A stretch of 64,000 nt of DNA from Haemonchus contortus (Eukaryota; Nematoda; Chromadorea; Rhabditida; Trichostrongylidae), in the NCBI GenBank assembly GCA_000469685.2, contig LS997566.1:17047545-17111544 (forward strand), read 5' to 3'. A program made the translations under genes and the position numbers. Under the pieces are notes generated by a model. That model saw only the letters and a list, made by a program, of their open reading frames with translations. It searched no databases and had not been told where the DNA came from. Shown here piece after piece: positions 25,683-38,000 of this stretch (position 1 is its first letter; every line of letters starts with the position of its first letter).

Positions 25683-26188
25683 CAGTAGCGCTCAAAAGTA
25701 TTCGGCCAACTTTAACTTGCCATAACTTTTTTCCCAGCGGAGCAAATCACATGAAATTTTAATATGTTCAGCTGAAGCATATTTTACACTGTCCAACACT
25801 ATTGACTGCAAAACAGCTCTATCCACATACTAATGGGGAGGCGTTTGTAGATCGTGCTGAGAGCAAGTTTGTGACGTCTGCAGTTATTCCAACCTTATGT
25901 ACGTTTTTCTTCTCTTCTAGGTTCGGCATTAGTGCTCGTACACTCAAGGCATGGAAAAAGGAAAGGACTCCTAGAAGGACGACCATTCGTATTTCCAGTT
26001 GATTTTTTGCTCAAGCCCTTTGGGTTATCTGGAACATGATCAGATTGCAGGTTAATAATGATAAATATTCACACTACACCAATGCTACACATATTGAAAT
26101 TTCGCTTGATTAGATCCAGTAGGAAAGGAGTTATGACTGAAAAGTGCGAGTATAGAAGCATTTCGCCGAATACTTTTGAGCGCTACTG
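25683..26188 (-). mobile_element. TIR element (Tc1-like MITE), copy 1
   Basis: The ends are CAGTAGCGCTCAAAAGT and its reverse complement, with TATTCGGC extending the match, and TA lies on both sides. The 506-bp interior is homologous, in inverted orientation, to the copy at 59267-59791. CAGT ends with a CAAAAGT block and TA target sites point to the Tc1/mariner superfamily. Confidence 0.8.
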
Positions 26189-26514
26189 TATGGTGTTACA
26201 TATCCATCCTCTTCATGTATGCATGCAGAGAGGTGGCTTCTAGTTTACTCCTCTTTCTACTGTTTCTAATACCTCTGCCTCTTGTAGTGCTCCTAAACAA
26301 GTATGTTCATGGCCCTTGCTTGCACGTTCTTGACTCTGATCATTCAAGGCTGTTTATATAGCACGGAGATTCTCTTTTTGAATTTTTATTATTATGTATG
26401 GTTCTGTTTTTCCCGGTACATGGTTTTATTTTCGTTTGAAGAGGCTCAAATACGTAGTAATGAAAGATTCACTGTGATGTTTGGCGGAGTGCCATGTAGC
26501 ACACTCTCACCCGC

Positions 26515-26660
26515 ATAGCCCGGGGATCGAATCCTGGTCTGATACCATTGACTTGTACATCGGCGAGGAATACACTGTATTGTCGCTTTCAAAACGTCAC
26601 TGCGATTCTGAATGGAAGTCGAATGAGAGGGCGCATCCCAATACGGGCTCTTATTTATAA
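26515..26660 (+). repeat. SINE-like repeat, inverted copy
   Basis: The + strand has CCCGGGGATCGAATCCTGG (B-box-like) followed by the reverse complement of the family start (GAATGGAAGTCGAATG, GGGCGCATCC). It is oriented opposite to the copy at 22155-22405. Confidence 0.5.
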
Positions 26661-27349
26661 AGCGGTAACTTCCTGTGTCGGTTTGCCGGTTTGGGTGTTC
26701 GCCGATTGTCGGTTTGTCGGTCTGTCTGTCCGCAAAACTTTAGGAGGTTCAGCGTAATCAACCCTCTTCAAGAAGCGATTCTAAGATCCATTGCGTGACT
26801 CACTGAGATTCCGTACAACTGCATCTTTGCTGGGGAGCACTAATCTGATCGCTACGCCCTACTTCGAATTGCGTGTCGTGACAATCCTGTAGAGAACCTT
26901 TTGTATTAGCTACATAAGACACCCTGTTATGGACAGTAGTTACCGATGGTTACGCGGGCTTATTAGGATCGCTCTTCCGATGGAGAAAGACAAAAACATT
27001 GAATGATTACCAGATATGCGCCATACGTTCAACCTTGATCAAAATCATGTTTCCACCGTGCGCACTGTTTAATTCGAGACATTGCAATGGTATGGGTGGT
27101 TCTACAGCGACGGTTTAACGGTCCAGCGATCTGTCGTCATCAATTGTCGCTTTCCTTTCTTGTGATCGCATAAATCAGGTTCGAGTGTCGTCGACCGATC
27201 AGTATCGAAACTCAGACCGCACACTGTCACTGGAACTATTCAATGATGCGATACAGTTACGGTAGAAACTGATTGCGATGTCTTAAGAATGGATTGCCGC
27301 ATCGATTTGGTGATTTTCAAACGAATATGCGAGTATTTCTTCGAGCAGG

Positions 27350-28245
27350 TTCCCCATCATATTCAGTCGGCAGTGAAAGCTTCATATTCATATGGTGTTC
27401 ATCAATCCGATCACCAAATTCCATTTGCATCACATTACAGCGTTTACTCAAATCATGAGCCTCAGGTGGACTGAAGCGAGGGGACATGCGTGATGAAACA
27501 TTCCGAAATTTTGATTTGAGACATCCTACTTGGGAGTACTGGCAGCAGAAGGGTTTTTACGAAGATTCAAAGGCAGAAAATTGGCGAATATGCTCTGGAA
27601 AGCAATAGACACTTTCGCAGAAATTTCCGTACGCGAGTGGCTGTGTTGTCGTAGTAGGACAGCTAGCTAATGACGAGCGTTCGTTGTAGGAAATTCTCCT
27701 ATTGTAGTGGCTATAGAAGGAACAAAGTCTTTCGATCGCCTTCCAAGGAAGAAAGAAAATGATTACGATGTGCTTCATTGGCAGTTGTATGATTTGAATG
27801 AATCCATGAATAGAAAGGAATAAGGGATCAGTCAAATCTGACGAAATGTTATGGCAGTGAATAATACTTTGTCCATTGCTACTTTATCGACAAATCTAAG
27901 AGCCTTCTATGAACCTAAATGTACCTCTAAAGTTTCTTTCACATTCTGCAATAATTGGCTTGAAAGATTCTGTACTTGATTTACTCAGGGTAAGCAAAAC
28001 CGGTTCTTCTAGTTCAAAATTGCTACTGGCTGATGGTTTTTATTTGGTGGTGAGGCCTTTGTTTCACTTCCGATTTCGCTCGTTCATCTTCACCTCCCGG
28101 CGGAACACAGGCCTCAATTTCTCGGACACATCAAGGCTACGCGTCGGACAGCGGCTATGGTGTGGAACCGTCATTCGGAAGGACTGAGGACCGCGCTCAT
28201 CGGCTGCCTTTGCTCACCCTTCCGGAATGGATGTCAAGCGAATGA
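27350..28245 (+). CDS. Two candidate exons of an unrecognised gene
   Basis: Exon 27350-27468 (acceptor CTTCGAGCAG, donor CAG|GTGGAC) encodes 39 residues rich in His, Ser, Tyr and Gln. Exon 28111-28245 (acceptor AACACAG) encodes 44 residues (with QGYASDSGYGVEPSFGRTED and LPLLTLPEWMSSE) and ends in TGA. They join in phase 0. The compositional fit and the in-frame stop suggest a C-terminal tail, possibly intracellular. A link to DSL ligand A upstream is possible but unproven. I recognise no family. Chance open frames remain a real alternative. Confidence 0.3.
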
Positions 28246-31200
28246 TCCCGGAAACATAACGCGAGCCAAACCTTAACGGTTCCTTTACTGTAGGCTTCTA
28301 CCCGCTCATATTGCTGTTTCACAGAGTACAACTGGTCCATATCAGACTATGTTCTGCTGATTGGATTCCATTGAGGATAACCTTGTTTAACAGGCAAGAA
28401 TCTGATAAATGGTATCTTGATTAAAATAGTGACAAAATGAACTCGGAGGGGAAGTGGTGCAAGGTTCTGAATGTTCTATGGGTCACAACCTTGAATATGT
28501 TCTTTCACATATATGTCTATATGTAGTATCAATACGCCCTCGAATCTCTTAGGAGATAATTTGCATGCATTAAACTTTACTGTGCAGCTCCCCTTTGATG
28601 ATGCCGACACCTACGTGCAGGTGTCTTTGGATATGTTAATCATTGCTTTCATCTCAATGTACTTCATTGCCAAACAACAAACAGCGTGTCTGGGCTGTAA
28701 ACCAGTTAGCGCGGATTCCTTTCAAGTTTTTCAGGAAAGTCACGGTAAATATGCCATGCGTTCGTGAAGTTTCAAGCTCCAGTGTTACGAAATTCGGTTA
28801 TCGTCTTCTTTGTTTAAACTTTTAAATAGATGGGAAAAACGTTGCAAAATTCAGAGAGCAGACAGCAATTCCAGCATTTGACAATAATGCGAACACTGCT
28901 AGGAAAGGCGCTGTCCAAGAAAAGCATTTCGTTACTCTAACAGATTATTCAGATTACAGCTCGTCAGAATTACTATACGCAGAGCTCTGTCTGTTTTTCA
29001 TTAGACGATAATACTACAGGCATACGACATATGGGACTTGACTTCGCAGTTCATAACCTTTTATCAAGCAAATTCAGAAAGTAGCAGTGGAAATCTGCTA
29101 GAAACCCACTCACTACTGCAGTTGCAAGTTCATCCGAACAATCACCTCAAATATTCTTCAGTGGATTTAGTCCTTCTGTCCTCTCTGTAAAGCATAGCAT
29201 CTAACGAAAAATGATGGGCTAGGGTAACCGTGAGTCCCATCGTACAGATATACAGGAAGTGTCAAATAACGTTAATATAGTGTTGTAAAGAATTCTTAGC
29301 TGCCGAAGCACTTCACCTTTTCCCCTGACCGTTGGAGCGAAATCTAATCTCTTACCATTGCACAGTCATTCTCCACTTCGCCTGGCCATCATCCACTCCC
29401 TGCGAGCTGCTCCTAAATTTCGAAGGGAATGCTCCTGAACTACTTGACACAAAAATTGAGAATCACCTATTTATCGAAGGCTTTCTGAAGCTGAAGGAAT
29501 AAGGGACCGTGAGTCCCATCGTCAACAGCCACATAACTTTCTGTCATTTCGAAGGTGGCAGAAGTGTAACTTCTTCCCTGCTAAATATTTATCTACTGGA
29601 GGAATGATGGTTCGGAGTGAGTTATGTGTTTATGTTTGAGTCAACCTACATGGCCAGTACCCGCTTGATAAACGCAGTTAGTTCCTACTCGTAAAAGAGT
29701 TCCCTCTGGATGCTGCAACGAGAAATAATTCCACGAGGCTGTTTTGTAAAATAAATCTTTCTGCTGTTATGATTTATGGAAACGGTTCAAGACACCGATG
29801 ATGTCTTTGTTGCGCCCGATACTTCGTGCAACTTCATGTTTCCCATTACAATTGCTGATGTTCTTTTTTGTAGCAACTCCTATAGGTATTGTCAACTAGT
29901 TCCTCCTTTTTTTGAACTACTAAGACTTCACATTTTTCTTGCACATACACACATTTTTCACGCAAGAAAATATCTGGCTGGCAATGCTGCCCCTGATCTT
30001 CTCGCGAACGATCTTAGCCGATTAACGCATTCAGTGGTTCCCTGTCTGTCATAGACGCAAAAGACAGGACTCGACAATGACTGGATAGATGACCTTGATT
30101 TAGCACCAATTCCACGAACCGAACCCGAAACCTCAGCTCACCGCGAAGGGCACTGGTAACACGATTATTGATGAGCTGTCATGATTTTGATTGATCACAA
30201 TTTGGTATGACTGATTCATGTTCTTCCTGGATGGTTTCTTTTCTGATAGGCGATTTCAAGAAAGAAGAGGTACTGTAGGATAGACGACATGGTCGTTTCA
30301 GAACACATTTCCCATTCCATCTGAGTACCTCGGAAGCATTGATCTGACCACTTCTAAAACCACCAGGAACACTCTTGTATACTGTACTAAGAAATTTTTG
30401 AAAATAGCTGGGCGATCATCTTAGTTTTATAAAATAGCCAACGGTTCTCTGTATAGGCGACCTAAACAGAAGTGCTCCCTTTCGGGGGATAATCGGGGAT
30501 AACCCGTCCAGAGGAAGTGGGAGTCAATAAAATACACGATAAACTATTGCGGAGCTAACAAATTTTTAAAAAAATTCGGGAAAGAAGTGCTCCTCCCAGT
30601 CCGTCTTGAGCCCTGGGTCTTCCTGGGAGCCATCAGAGCCACAAGAGTAGCCATCAGAAGAAAAATTTTACTGTACATATAAGCACACTAGTAATTAGTT
30701 TCTTTTATATAAATGTTCCGTATACACATATAATTCAGCAAAAAATGCAATCAATGAATGTGATAAATTGCTATTATATACAGGCAAAACAAAAATAACA
30801 AAACTGCTGTCATGATTAGCTTACAACCGCGATAATTACAGCGACGACATCGACGTGAAGGATGCTCGTTTCCGGCCAAAAAATATAGAATTTTGGGTCG
30901 CTTACATCGATGGCGTACGCGCAGTTGTCATATGATTAGGCAGGGCTCATTCAAGGCAACCAATATGGTTAACAATAAAATGAATTGAGCTCTTGAATCG
31001 ATAAGGCTAGATACTGTGTACTCGTCGTCGTTCATATACCAATACTATCTGCTAAGAAGATATTTTGAGTAAAAGTCGTTAGCAGTCAATCAACAAAGTC
31101 ACGCTTGTGATCACCGGTTCCACTAACAGACAGAGAGCCATGCGTATGGGTCGTATATGACCCGCTGGGAGAGGATCTTGGGGATCGAGAAGAGAGTAAG

Positions 31201-32017
31201 AAATGAAGCTCATCATAAAAGACTTCAGGAACACACATATATTATTTCGATATTGCTCCCTTCATTAATATGGGTGAGACATATTCATAGGAGGAGCACA
31301 GGGAAAGCCCTAGCACATTTTGTCAGCTTGTTTCGCAATCTCCCACGGAAAGCCTAGGTGAAAGGTGAGTCGAAGTGGGTCGCAAATACAGTTTGCATTC
31401 AAGTGTTAAAAAGACTAGAAGGTTGCACAACAAAGGCAATTACTAATTGATTTGTTCGAAGGAAATTCAGCATTCCCTCTGAAAATGTAAAGGGTGGTTG
31501 ATATTTTGCAGAAAAAAAAACGTCCCAGCATAAGTCACATCGCTGAAGGTGGAGTTAGTTCCAAAGAAAAAAACTGTCCCGAGCTCAATCTGAAAGCAAC
31601 CTCACCCCTCTCATTTCCCTCCACTCTCAAGACAATCCCTCTTTCCAAAAAAAAAAAAACATGGGAAGAAACAGGAGAAGGAAGCTTCCAAGGACACCTC
31701 AAAGATGGAATTACGGGCCGTTCCATACAGATGTTCAGTAGCGACGACTCACTTGATAGAACCTCTATATTGTGTGCAGTTCAGGCTCGCCTAAGCAGAA
31801 AGAGCTGAGGGAGCACTTTCGCAACACGGAAAAGGTTACATACAAAGAATAAAAAGATGGTGATACTTCTAAAACAATGGATATGACATCATCCGCTGAG
31901 CTCTAAGGTGTGCCTCCTGTGTGCTCCATTAATTCTCCCTTACCTATCTGTGTGAAATGGATTGGGCCCGGCTAATAGCGCGAGATCAAACTGCTCTCGA
32001 CAAAGTTCGAAAGGTGT
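28246..32017. other. Interval between the two convergent genes
   Basis: No exon could be supported. Open frames at 28513-28767, 29776-30054 and 31494-31808 lack family motifs. This is the 3' side of both DSL genes. Confidence 0.4.
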
Positions 32018-35000
32018 CTATACCACACAGGCATTATCCGCTAACTTCTTATCCTCCAGTGCTACAGTAGTCGGTCGAAATTCGATTTCCGTATAGTGAT
32101 GATCGGGTTCGGTCACAGTTTTCGTACATGCGACAGCCACTGACGATACGGCGACGACGTCAATACACGGAAGGGTACGGTAACGTCCACGTGGTGGTGA
32201 TATGTATCCTTTTTCATAGTCGATATCATCCAGATCTTTACACTTCTTCGATGGGATCACGAACACCTGAAAACGATACGCTGGATTGGTAGCAAGTAAC
32301 ATTGTGCGCTATTCTGGGAGCAAGTGAGCTCATTGATCGTCCTTTCGTATAAATGAGAGCAAGCTATCGCCCTCAGAGGAAGCATGGCATCCCGAAGCGC
32401 AGGGAGTGCTCTATTCAAGGGAAAGTGCTCTATTTGAGGGAAGTCTGCGTCAAGACTGAAGCGCCCTCCCTGATCGACCTCAGACGGGAGTTTAACCGGG
32501 ATTAAAAACTCTAGTTCTTCCATGTTACCCACTCTATACTTTGTGATTTACTCCTCCAAAGCCATAAGTACAGTGCCTTTTAAGAGGATAAGCCAATCGT
32601 CCCATCTTTGGTACCGGGCTCGCCGACGTTTTCGAGACAGGTGTGGTCAATGCTTGAATAGAAGCTAGCTGAAACCCAACCCAACGTGACCGCAGTAAAC
32701 GGATTTCGTGTTTACAGGCCTTTCAAAAGTCTAAAATGTCAAATGAAGTATAATCTAACCCAGAAATACTCCCTTGTAGCGAGCGGCGAACCTGGTGGGT
32801 TACATTGGTTTCTTTCGAATCGTGTTAGGACACCGGTTAAGAATACGTGTGAGGCCAAGGAATTTCCCCGAGTCGGCCAGATCAAAGGTGGTCGACCACC
32901 CGTTGAGCAATAGTTTCGGTTAAGGGAACACTGATATATGGTATATGGTGCATGTTCAAAGAGCTGGCATACCTTGTACGCTTCATCTGACGGTGACTGA
33001 CAATCCTTCAATCGTTTCGGAAGTTCATGAATTTGCCGATGTTCGTTGATAGCGTTCTGTGTAATCGGATCCTTGATTAATCGTCGCATTCGCTTGTACT
33101 TCAGGAAAAACACCACGACACATGTAGCTAGCAGTAGGATCGAAGCCATTGCTAAAAATGAATGGATCAATTATTGATTCTCGAACAGGTACAGTACCAG
33201 TACTATAGACAAGTTCAAAAACCTTACCCAACAGCATGAGAATCGTGATGTGGGTGGTCTTGTCCCCGTCGTGGTTGTTTGCCAGAAAATCTTGTGTGGT
33301 GTTGGCTCGTTGCCAGAGACAATTTTCGTCAATCACCGAGCAGTCACTACCAGAAAAGCACTGCGGACAAACACAGTTGGAGCCATTCAAACATGATCCA
33401 CCATTTCTGAAGGTTAGAGGTGTAAGATGATTGTAAAGTAATGGATAGGAAGACATTTAGGGTTGCTTAGGAAGGCGGAGGTGGAATTATTGCGATATTT
33501 CGATCGTCATGCCTGGCTTTAAACACATTCTCGAATAAATGTCACCCATTTGGCATCTGGCGTATGATGGGAAGGGCAAAGGATAAGTCAATCAACTCCG
33601 TTTCTGAGATGCGCACTGCATATGACTTCCACTAGTCCGACTAGGACAGACAGAAAACGGTCCCAGCTCGGTACCACCGGTAGGTTCCGTGATTTGGTGA
33701 AATTTCAAAAGGTTGTTGTGATAAGAGTTTATGGTGGGTTACTGAAGGTGCCTAATGTGTATCTACCTGGGGAACTCTACTGGAACAGGCACAAACGGCA
33801 CCAGAACTTTATAGAACGAGGGCAAGCGGGTCTCTTTAGTGTAAGGGATAGAGCACAGTGCCCGAATAGCACAAGTACGAGTTCAAGTCTCGTCCGAGGC
33901 CGAAGTTTGTCCATAACTCACCAACCTTGTGGGTTATAAGAACGTAATATTGATATGCATCACGGATCATTAGATTTGAATGGTGGAATAGTGACCGACT
34001 GTTTTCAAATTTCCAAAAATCGATCAATTGTGGATCGATAGGAAAGCTGACTCACTTGCAACTGGTGGAGGAACATGCTTCATTGATGGGAGCTTTCCTT
34101 TTTTCGCAATATCTTCCCTCGAAACCTTCGGTACATTCACATCTACCCAGCTTCGTGTCGGCAGTTGTACAGAGTCCACCTGAAAAGGGCGAAATTGAGA
34201 GAGAGAGATGAAACTCAAAACTATCATCAAATGTCTGCGCTAGCCGAAGCCCATTCTATTCAAGGATAATGACCTCGGCGGCCAGTGGAGTATACCCACC
34301 AACAAGTGCACGCCCTCTTCAGTAGCAAACCATCAGTTTTCTAATTTCCGTGTACTGTAACCCGATTCTAGTTCACATTCAATGTAGACAGTGATTAGCA
34401 TTACAATACGTGGACTGTGACACGTGGTAGCAACACTGCACTACGCGTCTCACTCACACTATGGCCAGATGGTTAGCGCTCACAGAGTTACGGTAGCCGC
34501 GCCCAGAAACTCGTTTTTTTCGTGGATGACAGGGTTCTTTCTGGAATTTCTTCCGACACTTTATATGGCTATGGTAGCTAACTATCTGAGAATGCAGACG
34601 AACGCTAGCGATAGGGGTAATAGAAGAACAAAAATGAAATCAATTCACAGAAAAGTCAGTCTAAGTTGGTGACAACAAGCTAGTCAAGAACTTCCTTTCA
34701 CTAGGAGTGGTCAATTTGTTTCAGCATCCTTTGACTTCAACAAAAAAGTTTTTTCCGAAGCTATAAAACGGTGATTTGCCTTTCCTTGTTCCACTGGGCT
34801 ACGGCCAACCAATGGGATGACATAGTAAGTCAAGTGGTGGAATGGAAAGACTAGTCCCTTCATTGAGCTCGAAAAATAGAAGAAATGGAATAAGATTGAG
34901 ATGACCCTAGTATTTCTTGGTCTCCGATGGGTTTCTATAGCTGCTCGGATGAGGTCAATTCAAAACGCAACTCCAGTATCTCGCCAGAGGATTACCACGA

Positions 35001-38000
35001 TTAGCCCTACAAGTGGTATACCATATTGAGCATGCCTGGCTGTACACCAACGGGCAGGATCATGTACCGAAGGAAGTAATCCAATTCGGAAATCATTAAA
35101 CTAACCATTGCGGCAGATTCCATGATGCTGACAGATGCTAGGCACAGCGATCTCACACGTCGTACCGACATAACCTTCAGGACAACGGCAGGTGAAATCA
35201 CTTTGAACACCGCCATTCGAGCAGACTCCACCATTCTTGCACGGATCATGTCGAGTACAATACTCAAGATCTGAAGCAGTACATAGTAGTACACAGTACA
35301 CATAGTACATAGTGATTTCCAAAAACAAAAAAACATCCTTGAACTTTTGAGCGATAAGGGACTGTGCTCCCTTTTTTTACATGATTTTTCTCATTTCACC
35401 CAATTTTACGAAAGCACTTATGCGTATGGAAAGGTTAAAATTACTGAAGTTCTCGTTGTACCTCTTTCGCAGAAGATGCCACCCCAACCGGGCTCACATG
35501 CGCAGGTAAACGGCTGATTATCACGACATTTCCCATGACGACAGGCTTCGCTACGACGACACTGAATTGATGCATTACAGAAAATGAACTGGTTTGGAGT
35601 TTAGGTATTTTGGTACACTTTTGGCTGACCTCTTTGCAATTTGGTCCGAAGAACCCGTGGTCACATTCACATCTGCCCGGCTCCACACAGCGTCCATATT
35701 GACAGCCGTCTTGGCATATGGCTGAAATAGAAACGGCTTTAAAAGTGTATGCTGAAGTTAATCCGAAAAATATAATTATTAAGGTTTGTGTGTGTGTGGG
35801 TGGAAATCTCTTATTACCCTATAAAAACCAACGGTGGAAGGTGTAACATAATCACACCATGTTAGCTTTTCTCCAATCTTTCAAACTAGCCAAACCGTAG
35901 TTTGCCCAAAAAGCGCAAAATAAATGAGTTAATTCAGAATGAGGTCGATTTGTTACCTTGCTTTACTAATGAGATCCTACTGTTAGTTCACAAAAGTTCA
36001 CTTCGACAAGTGAATAACACTAGAACTGGCTATTCCACTGGCAGCAACATGAGTTCTTAGATTCACTTGTGTTTGAAAGAAAACCACCGATTTTGAAATA
36101 AGCATCAATGCTAGGTAGCAGAATTAGGTACCCGGGTTATAAAGGCCTGCACATTTAGGGGAAAAAATCATAGGAAGCCATTGAAAATGAATAAAAATTT
36201 CGAAGTAGCGAACCCAATTTCAATATTAAGTTCGTAGTCAATTTTCAATACGTGAGCCAGGGAGAAGGGATTTTAGGGGAAATCTTGTACTTTTACACGG
36301 TCATTGATTCAATACCCCCTTTTCTTAGCCATGTGGCCTCTGATCCACCGAAGTGGGCTAATTGGTAACAGATCACTTTGGGAAAAGACAATCACTGAGT
36401 GGAATACCAGCCACAGCTTAGAAACCTGTTATATGGTTACACTGATTATGAAGAATTGTTAGCTGGCGCCAAGCATAGCTCACTCAATTTGAATGATTCA
36501 CTCCCAATTTCGGAATTCGAATCCTTACCACTGGCTTTGAAATGTGAGCTTCCTACAATATCCTTCCCACCAACATCTCTATTGAAGCCTTTCGAGGGTT
36601 TTTCACGAAGTTGGTTAGAGACTTCAAAGTGAAGTTGGTTGAAGGATTCTGCCACGGCTTCCAGAAGAAGTGAGAACTTGCGTTCAGAGGGATCCTACAA
36701 CTGACCCATGTCCTGTGTGGAGAACATTCCCTTTTGTCGGGAAAACCTTTTTTGCTTGCTAAAGAAAGGCCGTGTTTTTCGTCGAATTGAGAGCAGCGCG
36801 ATTCCATTGACACTGAAAGGTCCGGTGGCAGAAGCGGCGGCGACACCTGTGAAACCGGCGGCGCTACGCGCGACAAACTGAAGCAGCTGCTGAAAATGGG
36901 GCCCCGGCTGGTGCATGCGATAAATGAGAGGCGGAAAGAGACCGGTGATTACGCGGACATACATTGGACAACCTGTTCCTTTTGAATAACCCCCTGTCCT
37001 CATGCCCTGTAAAGAACCTAGATCCTACCTGAGTTCCTAATGATTCAGATGACTAATTCATCTTTTGGTGACCGAATAGGGCCAATTAGATTTACACACC
37101 GATGAACCCGAATAATCATGCACGCGATGGGAAGGAGAGCGTGAGCCACACTACACCCAGCCTTTGGCTAGCAACTGTCCCTTCTTATTTACCACTGCCT
37201 CATAAACCGTAAAAGTGTGCGGAAGTACGATGAAACGTATGCTAATTTACGATGGACACGTGTCTTTAGGTCACTGCACATGTGCACCAGCAGAACAACA
37301 TAACTACTGGGGTTATCCCTATGAAATGGATATCGAGAGGCAGAGGAAAACCCTTGAAAAATGCTGAGGCTTTCGGAAGAACCCACTAGGTCCTCGTTTC
37401 GCCCAGCGCACCGCCTCTTTCAAGTTTCGAAAGCGTTCAGAAGGCATCGAAGACGCCACCATACCAGGGAGAGTTGCTCAACTTGAAATCTCGGATTTGC
37501 TGCCATTCAATACACGTTCTAATAATTTTCGAGGCTTCTGAGGTTGATTTATGTCGACTCGTGGAAGTACTGTACTTACGTTGATCACACTGTTCGCTCG
37601 ACCACCCCTCTCGACAGATTCGCTTCCCTTCACTGTCGCATGTATAACTGACCGAGGCTTTGCAGTAACGTTGGCATCCATTACCGTAGTATGATCTAAA
37701 AACCTTTGTTTCAAGTCAGGTTTTAGAAAAAATAGAGAAAAAGTTCACTGACGGATGACACGTTGACCGGAAGGCAATGTCGAGGAACTCGGACGATCCT
37801 TGTGCTGGTGTGAATTCAGAGCCGACTACAAAACGCTCCTTGGAGGTGTAGTTATGTAGTGCTACTGAAATATTCGATAAGTTTATTGAATTCGCTGACT
37901 GTTGCATTTTTCAGAGCCTGAAGATGGTAGGAAAGATCTTTTTCTTTGATAATTCAAGAAATTAAAAAAGTGAAGTTAGATAGCCAGTAAAGAATTAGCA

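Noticed and set aside
33836..33910. tRNA-like stretch (TAGTGTAAGGGATAGAGCAC ... AGTTCAAGTCT)
   Set aside because: The A- and B-box-like parts are present but the acceptor arms do not pair, so it is not a tRNA gene; it may be a SINE remnant.
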